Shown here: positions 1-6,569 of the stretch, one piece after another
How the letters are laid out: every line of letters begins with the position of its first letter
How positions within the stretch are numbered: the stretch's first letter is position 1
Origin: Burkholderia stagnalis
GTDB taxonomy: Bacteria; Pseudomonadota; Gammaproteobacteria; Burkholderiales; Burkholderiaceae
Assembly: GCF_902830275.1 (NCBI RefSeq)
Contig: NZ_CADESW010000007.1
Location: forward strand, 186,001-250,000
DNA length: 64,000 bases
Reading direction: 5' to 3'
The notes under the pieces: generated by a model
What the model was told of the DNA's origin: nothing
Database searches by the model: none
The model's input: only the letters and a program-made list of their open reading frames with translations
Program-made: the position numbers and the translations under genes

Positions 1-404
1 AGAGAAAGGGGCGACGGCGGCCGGCGCAAAAATCGGACTAGGGGCAAAATCGGCCTGACTAGGGGCAAACGCGACTCCACACGGGGCGGGTGTCTTCTCA
101 ACAATCAATGACTTACGCGCGAAGAGGCCCGGAATCCCCGAGTTTTCTGCGCTGCATGCCCGTTCCCTGTGGAAAAACCGGCCCGCGCGGCCCCTCTCCC
201 TCAAGGGCGGCGTAGTTGCCCGGCCGTTTCGACTCGCGGGGGGGACGGGGGGAAGCGGACAGCACGGCGGCCGCGTGACGACGTGCGCCGACTGCTGCGC
301 GCATCGGCGCACGCACCGGAAACCCGAATACAGGGCCGCTGCGCGGCCGGAAAGAATGAGGGAATGGGTACGGCCGCACGGCGGCCGCATCGGCTGAGAG
401 GGTG
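1..404. other. Prophage DNA downstream of the primase gene; no supported gene
   Basis: The minus-strand primase gene stops at 405 and I see no convincing gene to its left. A possible 88-codon minus-strand frame at 113-379 is Arg/Pro-rich, lacks a good ribosome site and resembles no family I know. The stretch holds the direct repeats at 36-69. By comparison with Burkholderia P2-like prophages, the integrase and attL should lie beyond position 1. Confidence 0.5.
36..69. repeat. Two 13-bp direct repeats, 21 bp apart
   Basis: GACTAGGGGCAAA occurs exactly at 36-48 and 57-69. The start-to-start distance of 21 bp is about two helical turns, placing both copies on one face of the helix. That fits two protein-binding sites, such as integrase arm sites, an excisionase site or iterons next to the replication gene. 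The function is inferred from spacing only. Confidence 0.45.
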
Positions 405-3197
405 TCACGCTGCGGCCCCTTGCAGTGCGTCGGTGGCCAGGTCTTCCCGGATGGATACGTGCAGGCCGAACGCGGCCAGACGTTCGAGCGAGATCGGCGT
501 GAGGTAGCGCACGCGGCGCGTGTAGATCCGGCGCTCCACCTCCTTGTCGCCGACGATGACGCCGGCGTGCTTGAGCTGCGCCTTGAACACTCGGTCGGAT
601 TTCACGGGCAGGCCGTTCCATTTGTCGCGCAGCGCGCTCGTGTGGGCGATGTGGTCCATCACGTGCCCGGTGTTGATGAGCAGGCAGAACTCGCCGTCGA
701 CGGTGTCGAAGGTGTACGGGTGCTTGTAGTTGCCGCAGTCCATTTCCGACAGAGCGGTTTCCATGATCCAAACCCACGGCTCGCGGTCGGCGCTCGTCTC
801 GGCGATGTGGCCGTTCATTTCGGCGAGCAGGTCGCGTGGGAAGTCGCCTTCGCTCGGGTCCATGCCGGCGAACTCGCACAGGTAGCGCCAGGCGAGCGCG
901 ACGGCCGCGTAGTTGCCGGCCATGCGCTTGGCGCCGTCGTCCTCGCCACTCGCGCGGCAGTTGGCCAGCGCCTTGTCGCGCAGCGTCGCGTAGTGGTCGG
1001 CCACGGCGCGCTTGTCCAGGCCGGCGAGGAATTCGAGCCACTGCCGAACCGGGAAGCGCGGCAGATCGTCCGGCATCAGCGGGCCGCGCTTGCCAGTCAG
1101 CGTCGTGCGCACGAGCTTGCCGAGCAGGCTGCGCACGGGCACGTCTTCGCCGGCCAGCATCACGGGCGCGCACAACAGATATTCGGTCATGTCGGTGCCG
1201 CGACGTGTCACGGTGTATTGGTAGTTCTCCTGCAGCAGGCCGACCGCCTTGTCGATCACGTCCTGCCGGCGCGCGGACAGCTCTTCCCATCCGACCGGGT
1301 GGCTCGTGTGGCTGATGCTGGTCAGCAGGCGGAACTCGGTCTGCAGTGACTGCCCGGAGAACATCGTGAACGCGAGCGAGCGTTCAAGCCGCTTGATGAG
1401 CGTCGACTTACCGGCGCCCTTGTTCGCCTGGATCGTGATGTGCGGCCAGAAGCCGAGCAGTGCCTTCAGGTGGCCGCCGAGCGCCCACACGAGCGGGATC
1501 GTCGCCGCGTTCTGCTTGAACGTCGCCTGGTACGCGGCGATCACGCGGCGCGCGTCGCTGGCCGGGCCGGTCGGGAAGGTCAGGTTGTGATACGGGCACT
1601 GCTTGTCGGCTTCCGTGAAATAGCAGTCCGGCCCCTCGTTGACGATCAGGCGGCCGTCGCGCCAGGCGAGCCCGACGAAGTTCGCCGCCTGGCGCGCGCC
1701 GAGGTCGGCGCCGCGCTCCAGGATGTTTACCATGCGCTTGAACGGCGCCGGCGCCCAGATCGGGCCGAACTTGCCCCACTGGTCGACGTTGTGGAGCTGG
1801 TCGTCGAGCATGACGCGGCGCACGAGCTGCGCGCCGTGGCGCGGCGCCTGGACCGACACGGCGAAATAGACGGTGGGCGCCTGGTCGGCGTCGCCCGTCA
1901 TCGTCGACGTCGCGCTCGCCACGGACACGCGGCTGATGCCGGCGATGCGGAAGCCGCATAGGTCAGTCATGACGGGCGTCTCGACGCCGCTTTCCTCGTT
2001 CTTGTCCATCTTCGTGATGTAGCTGGTGAAGTCCGGCCGAACGCGGAAACGCCAGTACTGCGCGAAGTCGTGCGACGGCAGGAAGATGCGCGGCCGGCCG
2101 CGACGCGTGGCGTCGCCGGCGAGGCCGGCGATGAGCCACGGCTCGAGCTGGTCGAGTGCGCGCGCGAGCTCGGCCGGGCCGCGCAGTTGCAGATAGTCGT
2201 TCACGTCGTTGATCGGCTTGACGGCCTTCTCGCCGTCCGCGAGGTCGGCGAACCAATTCGCCTGGTCGACGAGCACGGCACTGATGTTCAGCGCCGTGAG
2301 CCGTTCGTAGAGCGCCCAGGCAGCTTCCGGCCCAGGGCGGCGGCCGGCGCGCGGGTGGCCGTCCGCGAACGGCTCGTCGTTGTCCAGGCAGATCACAACC
2401 TGTTTGCCGCGCAGGAACGCGAAGTCGATGCCGTCCACGTTCGCCAGGCCGCGCAGCGCGAGCGCGGCGGCACCAGGCATCGCGCAGGTGTCGATCGACA
2501 GCGCGTTGATCGCGCTTTCGACGATGAACACGCGCTTCGCCTTGTCGAGCCGGCGAGGATCGGCGGTCCAGCCGTAACCAGCTTTGTCGCCTTGGGTCTG
2601 CGTCTTGACGCCGCCGTTGAGCGCCGGATCGACATAGCGCATGTCGACGGCAACGACGCGGCCGTCGCCAGGCGCGCGCACGATGAACGCGGCGGCCGGG
2701 CCGGCGTGACCCACTTCGCCGGCCGCGACCTTCGAGCTGGTCCACGTGTTGAAGCCGAGCGAGCGCGCGGCGATCGCCGCGTCGATCGCGGCTGCGGAAA
2801 TACCGCGGCCAGCGAGGTATTCGCGCACCTGGTCGCGCTCCGCGAAGCATCGATCGGCGATGTATTCGACGGTCGTTTTCTCTCGGCGCTCGGCCGGCGC
2901 CTGGCGGTCGAGCGGAATACCGTACGCGTCGTGCAGGTAGCGCACCGCATCGGCGACCGTGCCGCCGCGCGCGTGAATGACCAGGTCGATACACGAGCCG
3001 CCGACGTCGGCGCTGTGGTCGCGCCAGCCAGTGCCGTGCTTCGGGTGGTTCACGTAGATCGACAGGGACGGGCTCTTGTCGTCGTGCTGCGGCGAGTGGT
3101 ACAGCGCGCGGTCGCCGCCGCGACCGCGCTTCAAGCCGAGGCGATCGGCGAGGTCGTGCAGGTCGATGCGTTGTTTCAGTTCGTCGATCGAGGCCAT
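405..3197 (-). CDS. Phage primase-helicase (TOPRIM + P-loop ATPase)
   Basis: A 930-residue replication protein expected to prime and unwind phage DNA. The N-terminus (about 1-95) has the outline of a CHC2-type primase zinc finger, but most ligand cysteines are missing: HSPQH stands near 34-38 and only Cys69 remains. A TOPRIM domain follows at about 220-275, with the acidic Glu228 in FIVESAINAL and the DND triplet at 272-274. A P-loop GAGKST lies at 594-599 within a C-terminal helicase-like ATPase. It is the last gene of a run of minus-strand early genes. It takes the place of P2 gene A and suggests a different, primase-led replication mode. Confidence 0.85.
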   Translation of the reverse strand: MASIDELKQRIDLHDLADRLGLKRGRGGDRALYHSPQHDDKSPSLSIYVNHPKHGTGWRDHSADVGGSCIDLVIHARGGTVADAVRYLHDAYGIPLDRQAPAERREKTTVEYIADRCFAERDQVREYLAGRGISAAAIDAAIAARSLGFNTWTSSKVAAGEVGHAGPAAAFIVRAPGDGRVVAVDMRYVDPALNGGVKTQTQGDKAGYGWTADPRRLDKAKRVFIVESAINALSIDTCAMPGAAALALRGLANVDGIDFAFLRGKQVVICLDNDEPFADGHPRAGRRPGPEAAWALYERLTALNISAVLVDQANWFADLADGEKAVKPINDVNDYLQLRGPAELARALDQLEPWLIAGLAGDATRRGRPRIFLPSHDFAQYWRFRVRPDFTSYITKMDKNEESGVETPVMTDLCGFRIAGISRVSVASATSTMTGDADQAPTVYFAVSVQAPRHGAQLVRRVMLDDQLHNVDQWGKFGPIWAPAPFKRMVNILERGADLGARQAANFVGLAWRDGRLIVNEGPDCYFTEADKQCPYHNLTFPTGPASDARRVIAAYQATFKQNAATIPLVWALGGHLKALLGFWPHITIQANKGAGKSTLIKRLERSLAFTMFSGQSLQTEFRLLTSISHTSHPVGWEELSARRQDVIDKAVGLLQENYQYTVTRRGTDMTEYLLCAPVMLAGEDVPVRSLLGKLVRTTLTGKRGPLMPDDLPRFPVRQWLEFLAGLDKRAVADHYATLRDKALANCRASGEDDGAKRMAGNYAAVALAWRYLCEFAGMDPSEGDFPRDLLAEMNGHIAETSADREPWVWIMETALSEMDCGNYKHPYTFDTVDGEFCLLINTGHVMDHIAHTSALRDKWNGLPVKSDRVFKAQLKHAGVIVGDKEVERRIYTRRVRYLTPISLERLAAFGLHVSIREDLATDALQGAAA

Positions 3198-3199
3198 CG

Positions 3200-3466
3200 T
3201 TATTGCTGTTGCTGTTGCTGTTGCTGTTGATGCAGGGAGAGGGCGGCAGGGTTGCCGGGTGTCGCGGGGCTGTCGACGAGCGCACGGAGCGCGCCGGCGG
3301 ACGCAGGGAAGGCAAGCGCCAGACGATCGCCGAGAACGCTGACGAACAGCGCGAGCACCGCGACGCGCTGCAGGCCGCCGGGTTCATGGTCGAAGCGAAG
3401 GGCGTCGGCGGCCGCCGCGATGGAGGCTGCGAGTGCGGCATCGTGAGGGGTAGTCGTGCGCGTCAT
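3200..3466 (-). CDS. Small phage protein with a C-terminal polyglutamine tail
   Basis: 88 residues, starting at the ATG at 3466, which has a clear GGAGGTG ribosome site about ten bases upstream; longer readings of the frame lack one. The body is Ala/Leu-rich and probably helical, and the protein ends in nine glutamines encoded by a TTGCTG hexanucleotide array (plus-strand view) just before the stop. The gene lies two bases upstream of the primase start and overlaps the previous gene by four bases, so it is translated with them. I do not recognise a family. Confidence 0.65.
   Translation of the reverse strand: MTRTTTPHDAALAASIAAAADALRFDHEPGGLQRVAVLALFVSVLGDRLALAFPASAGALRALVDSPATPGNPAALSLHQQQQQQQQQ
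3203..3229. repeat. Hexanucleotide repeat (TTGCTG)4.5 inside a coding end
   Basis: Four full TTGCTG units plus TTG encode nine consecutive Gln codons (alternating CAA and CAG on the minus strand), immediately before the TAA stop of the small gene and only a few bases from the primase ATG. Unit changes would alter the tail length by two Gln without shifting the frame. Confidence 0.85.
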
Positions 3467-3825
3467 GCTGCTGCACCTCCGAGGATGTCGTGATGGTTCT
3501 GCTGCAGGCGTTGAACGGCGTGCTGCAGCTCGTAGCGCGAGGTCATCGCCTGGTCGAGCGTGGCGCGCAGGCGGTCGCGGTTGCGATCGACGTTCGTCGT
3601 CGCGTTGGCACGCGCCGCGTCGTGCGTCACGCCGTGGCCGATGCGGATGCCCGAGGCGAGGTGGGTGACGACCCACTTTTCTGGATGGCCGTCGCGAAGG
3701 TGCGGCTCGACGTGGATGCCGAACGTGGCGCCGGCGTCGTTCGGGATGACGACGTGATCGCCGGCGACGGTGCGCAGGCCGGCCGGCGTCAGCAGCTCGT
3801 AGCGGATGGTGGGCTCGTTCGTCAT
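3463..3825 (-). CDS. Hypothetical phage protein, 120 aa
   Basis: The start is taken as the ATG at 3825 (MTNEPTIRYELL); the longer frame upstream has Arg/Ser-rich, non-protein-like composition. The N-terminal half looks like a compact beta-rich domain (RTVAGDHVVIP, EKWVVTHLASG) and the C-terminal half is a long helix (LRATLDQAMTSRYELQH). The stop overlaps the start of the next gene by four bases (ATGA). It belongs to the early minus-strand operon. I do not recognise the family. Confidence 0.65.
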   Translation of the reverse strand: MTNEPTIRYELLTPAGLRTVAGDHVVIPNDAGATFGIHVEPHLRDGHPEKWVVTHLASGIRIGHGVTHDAARANATTNVDRNRDRLRATLDQAMTSRYELQHAVQRLQQNHHDILGGAAA

Positions 3826-3829
3826 CGTG

Positions 3830-4024
3830 TCAGCCCCGCGGCGGAACGGACCATGCGAGGGCCGCGACCAGGACGACCATTGCGACGACCCCGAACACGA
3901 AGGCGATCGCACGGGCGTTTCGAACGTCGAACAGGCGCAGCACGTCGGCGGCCAGGTAGTAGACGCCGGTGAGGGAGAGCGAAAGCATCAGCAGCACGCC
4001 GATGCTGAAAATGTAGGGCTTCAT
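3830..4024 (-). CDS. Small two-helix membrane protein
   Basis: 64 residues starting at the ATG at 4024. Two hydrophobic segments are visible, at about 5-27 (IFSIGVLLMLSLSLTGVYYL) and 38-60 (ARAIAFVFGVVAMVVLVAAL), joined by a short loop with charged residues. It lies five bases from the next gene in the early operon. Small inner-membrane proteins in this part of temperate phages sometimes act in superinfection exclusion, but nothing in the sequence proves that here. Confidence 0.65.
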   Translation of the reverse strand: MKPYIFSIGVLLMLSLSLTGVYYLAADVLRLFDVRNARAIAFVFGVVAMVVLVAALAWSVPPRG

Positions 4025-4067
4025 GGTGTGGTTCCAGGCAAGTGCGCCGGCGGCCGGCGCGGATGGG

Positions 4068-4262
4068 TCAGTCGAAGTCGTTCGCGGCGCGGCGTTTCCC
4101 GTCGACGGCCGGCATCTCGGCCGCGGGCTCGCGATCGCGCCACACGTTCGCCGTGCACTCGAAGGCGTGGCGGGCGGCCGGGCACAGGGCGTCGAAATTG
4201 CCGACCATGCGCAGGCGGCGCCACATCGCGCGCAGGTCGACGTCGGTGAGGGGCGCACGCAT
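4068..4262 (-). CDS. Hypothetical phage protein, 64 aa
   Basis: Starts with MRAPLTDVDLRAMW and has an amphipathic helical N-terminus followed by an acidic end (ANDFD). It sits four bases after the preceding gene and 43 bases before the membrane-protein gene, as part of the early minus-strand operon. Only a weak ribosome site is visible, so translation may be coupled to the upstream gene. Family unknown. Confidence 0.55.
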   Translation of the reverse strand: MRAPLTDVDLRAMWRRLRMVGNFDALCPAARHAFECTANVWRDREPAAEMPAVDGKRRAANDFD

Positions 4263-4266
4263 CGGA

Positions 4267-4479
4267 TCAATGCAGAACGATGGGCGTCAGGACGGGCATG
4301 CCGGCATCGGCGTCCCAATGACAGCCCAATGCGTAGCCGAGTCGGCGGGCGGTGCCGACGAACACGAACGGATCGATGTCGGCGCGCCAAAGTGCGCGCA
4401 GGTATTCGCGGCGCTTATCGAGCGACAGGCGGGCCGGATCGAACGGCATAACGACGGCGGCAGAAGCGAGGGTGGCCAT
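4267..4479 (-). CDS. Hypothetical phage protein, 70 aa
   Basis: Starts at the ATG at 4479, preceded by a near-ideal AAGGAGAT ribosome site, which makes it the probable first gene of the downstream block. The middle (ARLSLDKRREYLRALWRADIDPFVFVGTARRLGYALG) is helical and basic, followed by a short hydrophobic C-terminus. It comes directly after the terminator hairpin at 4501-4540, so its transcription needs read-through or a promoter close to that hairpin. Family unknown. Confidence 0.6.
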   Translation of the reverse strand: MATLASAAVVMPFDPARLSLDKRREYLRALWRADIDPFVFVGTARRLGYALGCHWDADAGMPVLTPIVLH

Positions 4480-4500
4480 GCTGATCTCCTTTTTTCGGGC

Positions 4501-4540
4501 AAAAAAAGCCCCTCGCGCCGGATAGGCACGATGCGAGGGG
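4501..4540 (-). terminator. Rho-independent terminator after the ogr-side genes
   Basis: On the minus strand an 8-bp stem (CCCCTCGC / GCGAGGGG, 4533-4540 with 4509-4516) is followed by seven T (4501-4507). It separates the ogr / small DNA-binding genes from the genes leading to the primase. Confidence 0.8.
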
Positions 4541-4565
4541 AAACAGGGGAAAGGGGGTTAGGTCG

Positions 4566-4814
4566 CTAGACGGGCAGTTCGAGCTGCTCGACAAGACGCT
4601 CGCGCACGTTCGGTGAGAGCGGCAGATGTAGCGACAGATTGGGGGTCGCGGACGGCGACAAGGTGCGGGCGAACTCCATGTTCACGATGTAGGTGTGGCC
4701 GCACTCGACGTTGTTGCACTGGAAGGTGACTTCCCGGAAGGTCTGGGACATTTCGCGACTGCTGCGCGCGGTCGCGCGCGTGCGGCAGTGCGGGCAGCGG
4801 TTCAAGATTCGCAT
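4566..4814 (-). CDS. ogr: Ogr/Delta-type zinc-finger late-gene activator
   Basis: 82 residues with the Ogr/Delta signature: CPHC at residues 8-11, a spacer containing TARSSREMS, then CNNVECGHTY with the second cysteine pair. In P2, P4 and 186 these Cys4 zinc proteins bind dyads upstream of late promoters and contact RNA polymerase to switch on head, tail and lysis genes. Here the gene sits on the early side, between the primase block and the repressor, rather than beyond gene D as in P2. It overlaps the next upstream gene by 13 bases. Confidence 0.88.
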   Translation of the reverse strand: MRILNRCPHCRTRATARSSREMSQTFREVTFQCNNVECGHTYIVNMEFARTLSPSATPNLSLHLPLSPNVRERLVEQLELPV

Positions 4815-5005
4815 GTCGGCTTACTCCGGACGAGGTACAAGGCGCGACCGCGGCCGTTCATCTGCTTGGCGGTGCGGCGAAGGCGGCGCTTGGCGAGCCA
4901 CTCGACAGTCGCTTCCAGGGAGGGCAGGTCGTGCAAGGTGCGCACGCGTTCCAGCACGTCGCGGTCGGCGTCCGAGAGGGCAATTTCCGTGCTGGTTTCG
5001 GGCAT
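4802..5005 (-). CDS. Hypothetical phage protein, 67 aa
   Basis: A small, basic, helical protein (LSDADRDVLERVRTLHDLPSLEATVEWLAKRRLRRTAKQ). The LEATVEWLAKRRL stretch looks like the second helix of a small DNA-binding fold, but the class is not clear. Its 3' end overlaps ogr by 13 bases, suggesting coupled translation. It may be an early regulator. Confidence 0.6.
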   Translation of the reverse strand: MPETSTEIALSDADRDVLERVRTLHDLPSLEATVEWLAKRRLRRTAKQMNGRGRALYLVRSKPTCES

Positions 5006-5044
5006 CGGTGGAGCTACTCATTGTTGGCGGTTCGGTGCCTTCGT

Positions 5045-5242
5045 TCAGGCGCCGGCGCGGTCCAGAATCGAGGTGTTGCGTTCGGCGAGTACAGCGGTCG
5101 CTTCGCGCATCACGATGTCGCGGATTAGCACGGCGAGCTGCTCGCCCTGGTAATTCGCGAGCGCCGTGAGAACGGCCTGCTCGTAGTCATCGAAGCGGAC
5201 GGTGTGCTTGTTGTTGCGGATGCGCTTGGGATCGGGATACAT
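5045..5242 (-). CDS. Small ribbon-helix-helix-like phage protein
   Basis: 65 residues starting at the ATG at 5242 behind a good AGGAGCC ribosome site. The pattern KHTVRFDDYEQAVLTALANYQGEQLAVLIRDIVMREA (one beta strand, then two helices) is that of a MetJ/Arc ribbon-helix-helix DNA-binding protein. It may regulate the early operon with its neighbour at 5257-5466. The fold is inferred from pattern only. Confidence 0.6.
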   Translation of the reverse strand: MYPDPKRIRNNKHTVRFDDYEQAVLTALANYQGEQLAVLIRDIVMREATAVLAERNTSILDRAGA

Positions 5243-5256
5243 GCAGGCTCCTCAAT

Positions 5257-5466
5257 TCACGAGCGGGCGGAACGGGAACGGGGGATGACGCGAAGTTGGC
5301 TCGCGCCGATGCGAATCAGCTCGCGCGCCATGCTGGAAATCGAGCGATTGCGCTGCACAGCGAGCTGTTCAAGCTCGTCGCGTTCCGTGGAAGTCAGCCG
5401 GACGTATACGGGCTTGTCCGACAGGGTGCCGCGTGGTGATCGGCGCGGGCCTTTGGCGGTGGTCAT
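5257..5466 (-). CDS. Arc-type ribbon-helix-helix regulator, Cox-like position
   Basis: 69 residues. The strand PVYVRLTSTERDEL followed by helices LEQLAVQRNRSISSMARELIRIG is the Arc/ribbon-helix-helix pattern. It is the first minus-strand gene, divergent from the CI-like repressor with only 49 bases between, the position of Cox/Apl in P2 and 186. It probably binds the shared operator region and opposes the repressor. No ribosome site is visible close to the ATG. Confidence 0.65.
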   Translation of the reverse strand: MTTAKGPRRSPRGTLSDKPVYVRLTSTERDELEQLAVQRNRSISSMARELIRIGASQLRVIPRSRSARS

Positions 5467-5486
5467 GGTCGGTATACTTTGATAGT

Positions 5487-5510
5487 TAGCCTTGCGTTAC
5501 GGTAAGGCTA
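5487..5510. promoter_or_regulatory. Palindromic operator between divergent repressor and Arc-like genes
   Basis: TAGCCTT (5487-5493) and AAGGCTA (5504-5510) form a perfect 7-bp inverted repeat with a 10-bp spacer, directly upstream of the repressor ATG at 5516. Just before it, TATACT at 5473-5478 is a good -10 box for rightward transcription, with TTTGGC at 5452-5457 as a poorer -35 at 15 bp. The centre-to-centre distance of the half sites (17 bp) suits a dimeric helix-turn-helix repressor controlling both directions. Confidence 0.6.
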
Positions 5511-5515
5511 GTGTA

Positions 5516-6046
5516 ATGGCAACAAAAGTACACGTCAACACGAAATGGGTACAAATGGAAACTGTAGGTAAGCGCCTGCGTGAAGAGCGGCTGCGCATCG
5601 GTTTGAGCCAGGACGAGTTCGCCGCGATCGGCCAACTCGGACGGAAGACATTGGCGTTCTACGAATCGGACGAAAGAGCGCCCGATACCAGCTTTCTTTT
5701 GTCACTGCGCTCCATCGGGGTCGACATCGTCTACGTGCTAACCGGCCAGAGATTGGAGACTGGGCGCCAGAGCGATGAGCCGTCAGAAACTGATGCAGAA
5801 GAGGCCGAACTCGTTGCCATATACCGGCAACTCAACGAAACCGGCAAGGCGATCCTGCAGTCGTTCATTGGTAGCGTTCTAAATCAGGCCGTCATGCTCA
5901 AGCCGGGCACGCCGCAGCGCGCTAAACGCCTGCCGGAAAACCGCCGCGCAGCGCTCGACGAACGCATGGCGGAGAACGTTGATCGTGCGATGGCGGAAAT
6001 CGAGCGTTTGCGCGCCGAGCGTGCCGCCAAGGACGGAAAGAGATAG
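5516..6046 (+). CDS. CI-type lysogeny repressor (XRE family)
   Basis: About 176 residues from the ATG at 5516; a TTG 24 bases upstream and an ATG at 5555 are alternatives. The helix-turn-helix is clear: VGKRLREERLRIGLSQDEFAAIGQLGRKTLAFYESDERAPDTSFL, with LSQDEFA as helix 2 and LGRKTLAFYE as recognition and following segment. The C-terminal half, after a Glu-rich linker, is helical and lacks a Ser/Lys S24 peptidase domain. It therefore should not self-cleave under RecA. Induction must come from elsewhere, which fits the LexA-boxed gene just downstream. Confidence 0.85.
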   Translation: MATKVHVNTKWVQMETVGKRLREERLRIGLSQDEFAAIGQLGRKTLAFYESDERAPDTSFLLSLRSIGVDIVYVLTGQRLETGRQSDEPSETDAEEAELVAIYRQLNETGKAILQSFIGSVLNQAVMLKPGTPQRAKRLPENRRAALDERMAENVDRAMAEIERLRAERAAKDGKR

Positions 6047-6086
6047 CTCGCGCGCGCCGTAGCGCGCTGGCCATTCTTCACACAAA

Positions 6087-6106
6087 CACTGTATATCCAT
6101 ACAGTA
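6087..6106 (+). promoter_or_regulatory. LexA (SOS) box
   Basis: The 20-mer at 6087-6106 has the core CTGTATATCCATACAG (6089-6104), the CTGT-N8-ACAG form of the LexA operator. It matches the E. coli consensus at 17 of 20 positions. It lies in the gap between the repressor and the 98-codon gene that starts at 6218. Confidence 0.82.
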
Positions 6107-6217
6107 TTGGGTTAGCATCCTGAAAGCCGGCGATGCTGGCGACGTGGTGGATTCCGAGGCAACCGCGTCGTGTTGAGTGCCGCCGGTCCGTGAACGTGTT
6201 TGTGAGGGACCAGAAGA

Positions 6218-6514
6218 ATGAGCATCGACATGAAACACAACAACGGCGCTGCCGGCGTATCGATGGCGGCCGATCGTCACGCGGACGTACGCGCCCTAGC
6301 GATGGGCGGGATGCGGTTCCGTTCGGACCTGACCGGAAGCGAACGCGATGCCGCGCGCGCAGCGATCGACGATGCCATGCAGTCGGTCAGTCATGTGCTC
6401 GAAGTTGCGATTCAGGCGATGGGAAATCTTCGTGTTGCACGTGCGGCGCTTGGGCGGTGCGACGACGGGCCGCCAAACCATGCGAATATGAACGATCGCT
6501 ACAAATCGAGCTGA
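6218..6514 (+). CDS. SOS-controlled 98-aa phage protein, candidate anti-repressor
   Basis: 98 residues with a GAGGGA ribosome site before the ATG. The sequence is largely helical (LTGSERDAARAAIDDAMQSVSHVLEVAIQAMGNLRVARAAL) with no motif I know. Its leader carries a strong LexA box about 110 bases upstream and a terminator follows immediately, so it is probably a single-gene SOS transcript. In coliphage 186 the LexA-controlled tum gene makes an anti-repressor that inactivates a CI lacking self-cleavage. The same logic is likely here, although no Tum similarity is evident. Confidence 0.65.
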   Translation: MSIDMKHNNGAAGVSMAADRHADVRALAMGGMRFRSDLTGSERDAARAAIDDAMQSVSHVLEVAIQAMGNLRVARAALGRCDDGPPNHANMNDRYKSS

Positions 6515-6538
6515 CCGTCTCCCATAGAAAGCAACCTG

Positions 6539-6569
6539 AAGCCCGCCGTGTGCGGGCTTTCTACTTTCC
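6539..6569 (+). terminator. Terminator after the SOS gene
   Basis: The 8-bp stem AAGCCCGC (6539-6546) / GCGGGCTT (6552-6559) with a 5-base loop is followed by a T-rich run. It ends the 98-codon gene transcript; the stop of convergent gene D lies two bases further on. Confidence 0.75.

Noticed and set aside
113..379. 88-codon minus-strand frame near the left edge
   Set aside because: Arg/Pro-rich translation, no ribosome site, no recognisable fold.
402..1349. Plus-strand frame of 315 codons opposite the primase
   Set aside because: It is the mirror of a clearly domain-bearing minus-strand gene; high third-position GC keeps the opposite frame open. No family match in its translation.
3200..3676. 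Longer form (158 aa) of the polyglutamine protein
   Set aside because: The extra N-terminus overlaps the upstream gene deeply and is Arg-rich; the internal ATG at 3466 has a strong GGAGGTG site.
4566..4814. Reading the Cys4 protein as a DksA/TraR-type factor
   Set aside because: Cysteine spacing and the CNNVECGHTY segment fit Ogr/Delta better, and the size matches that family.
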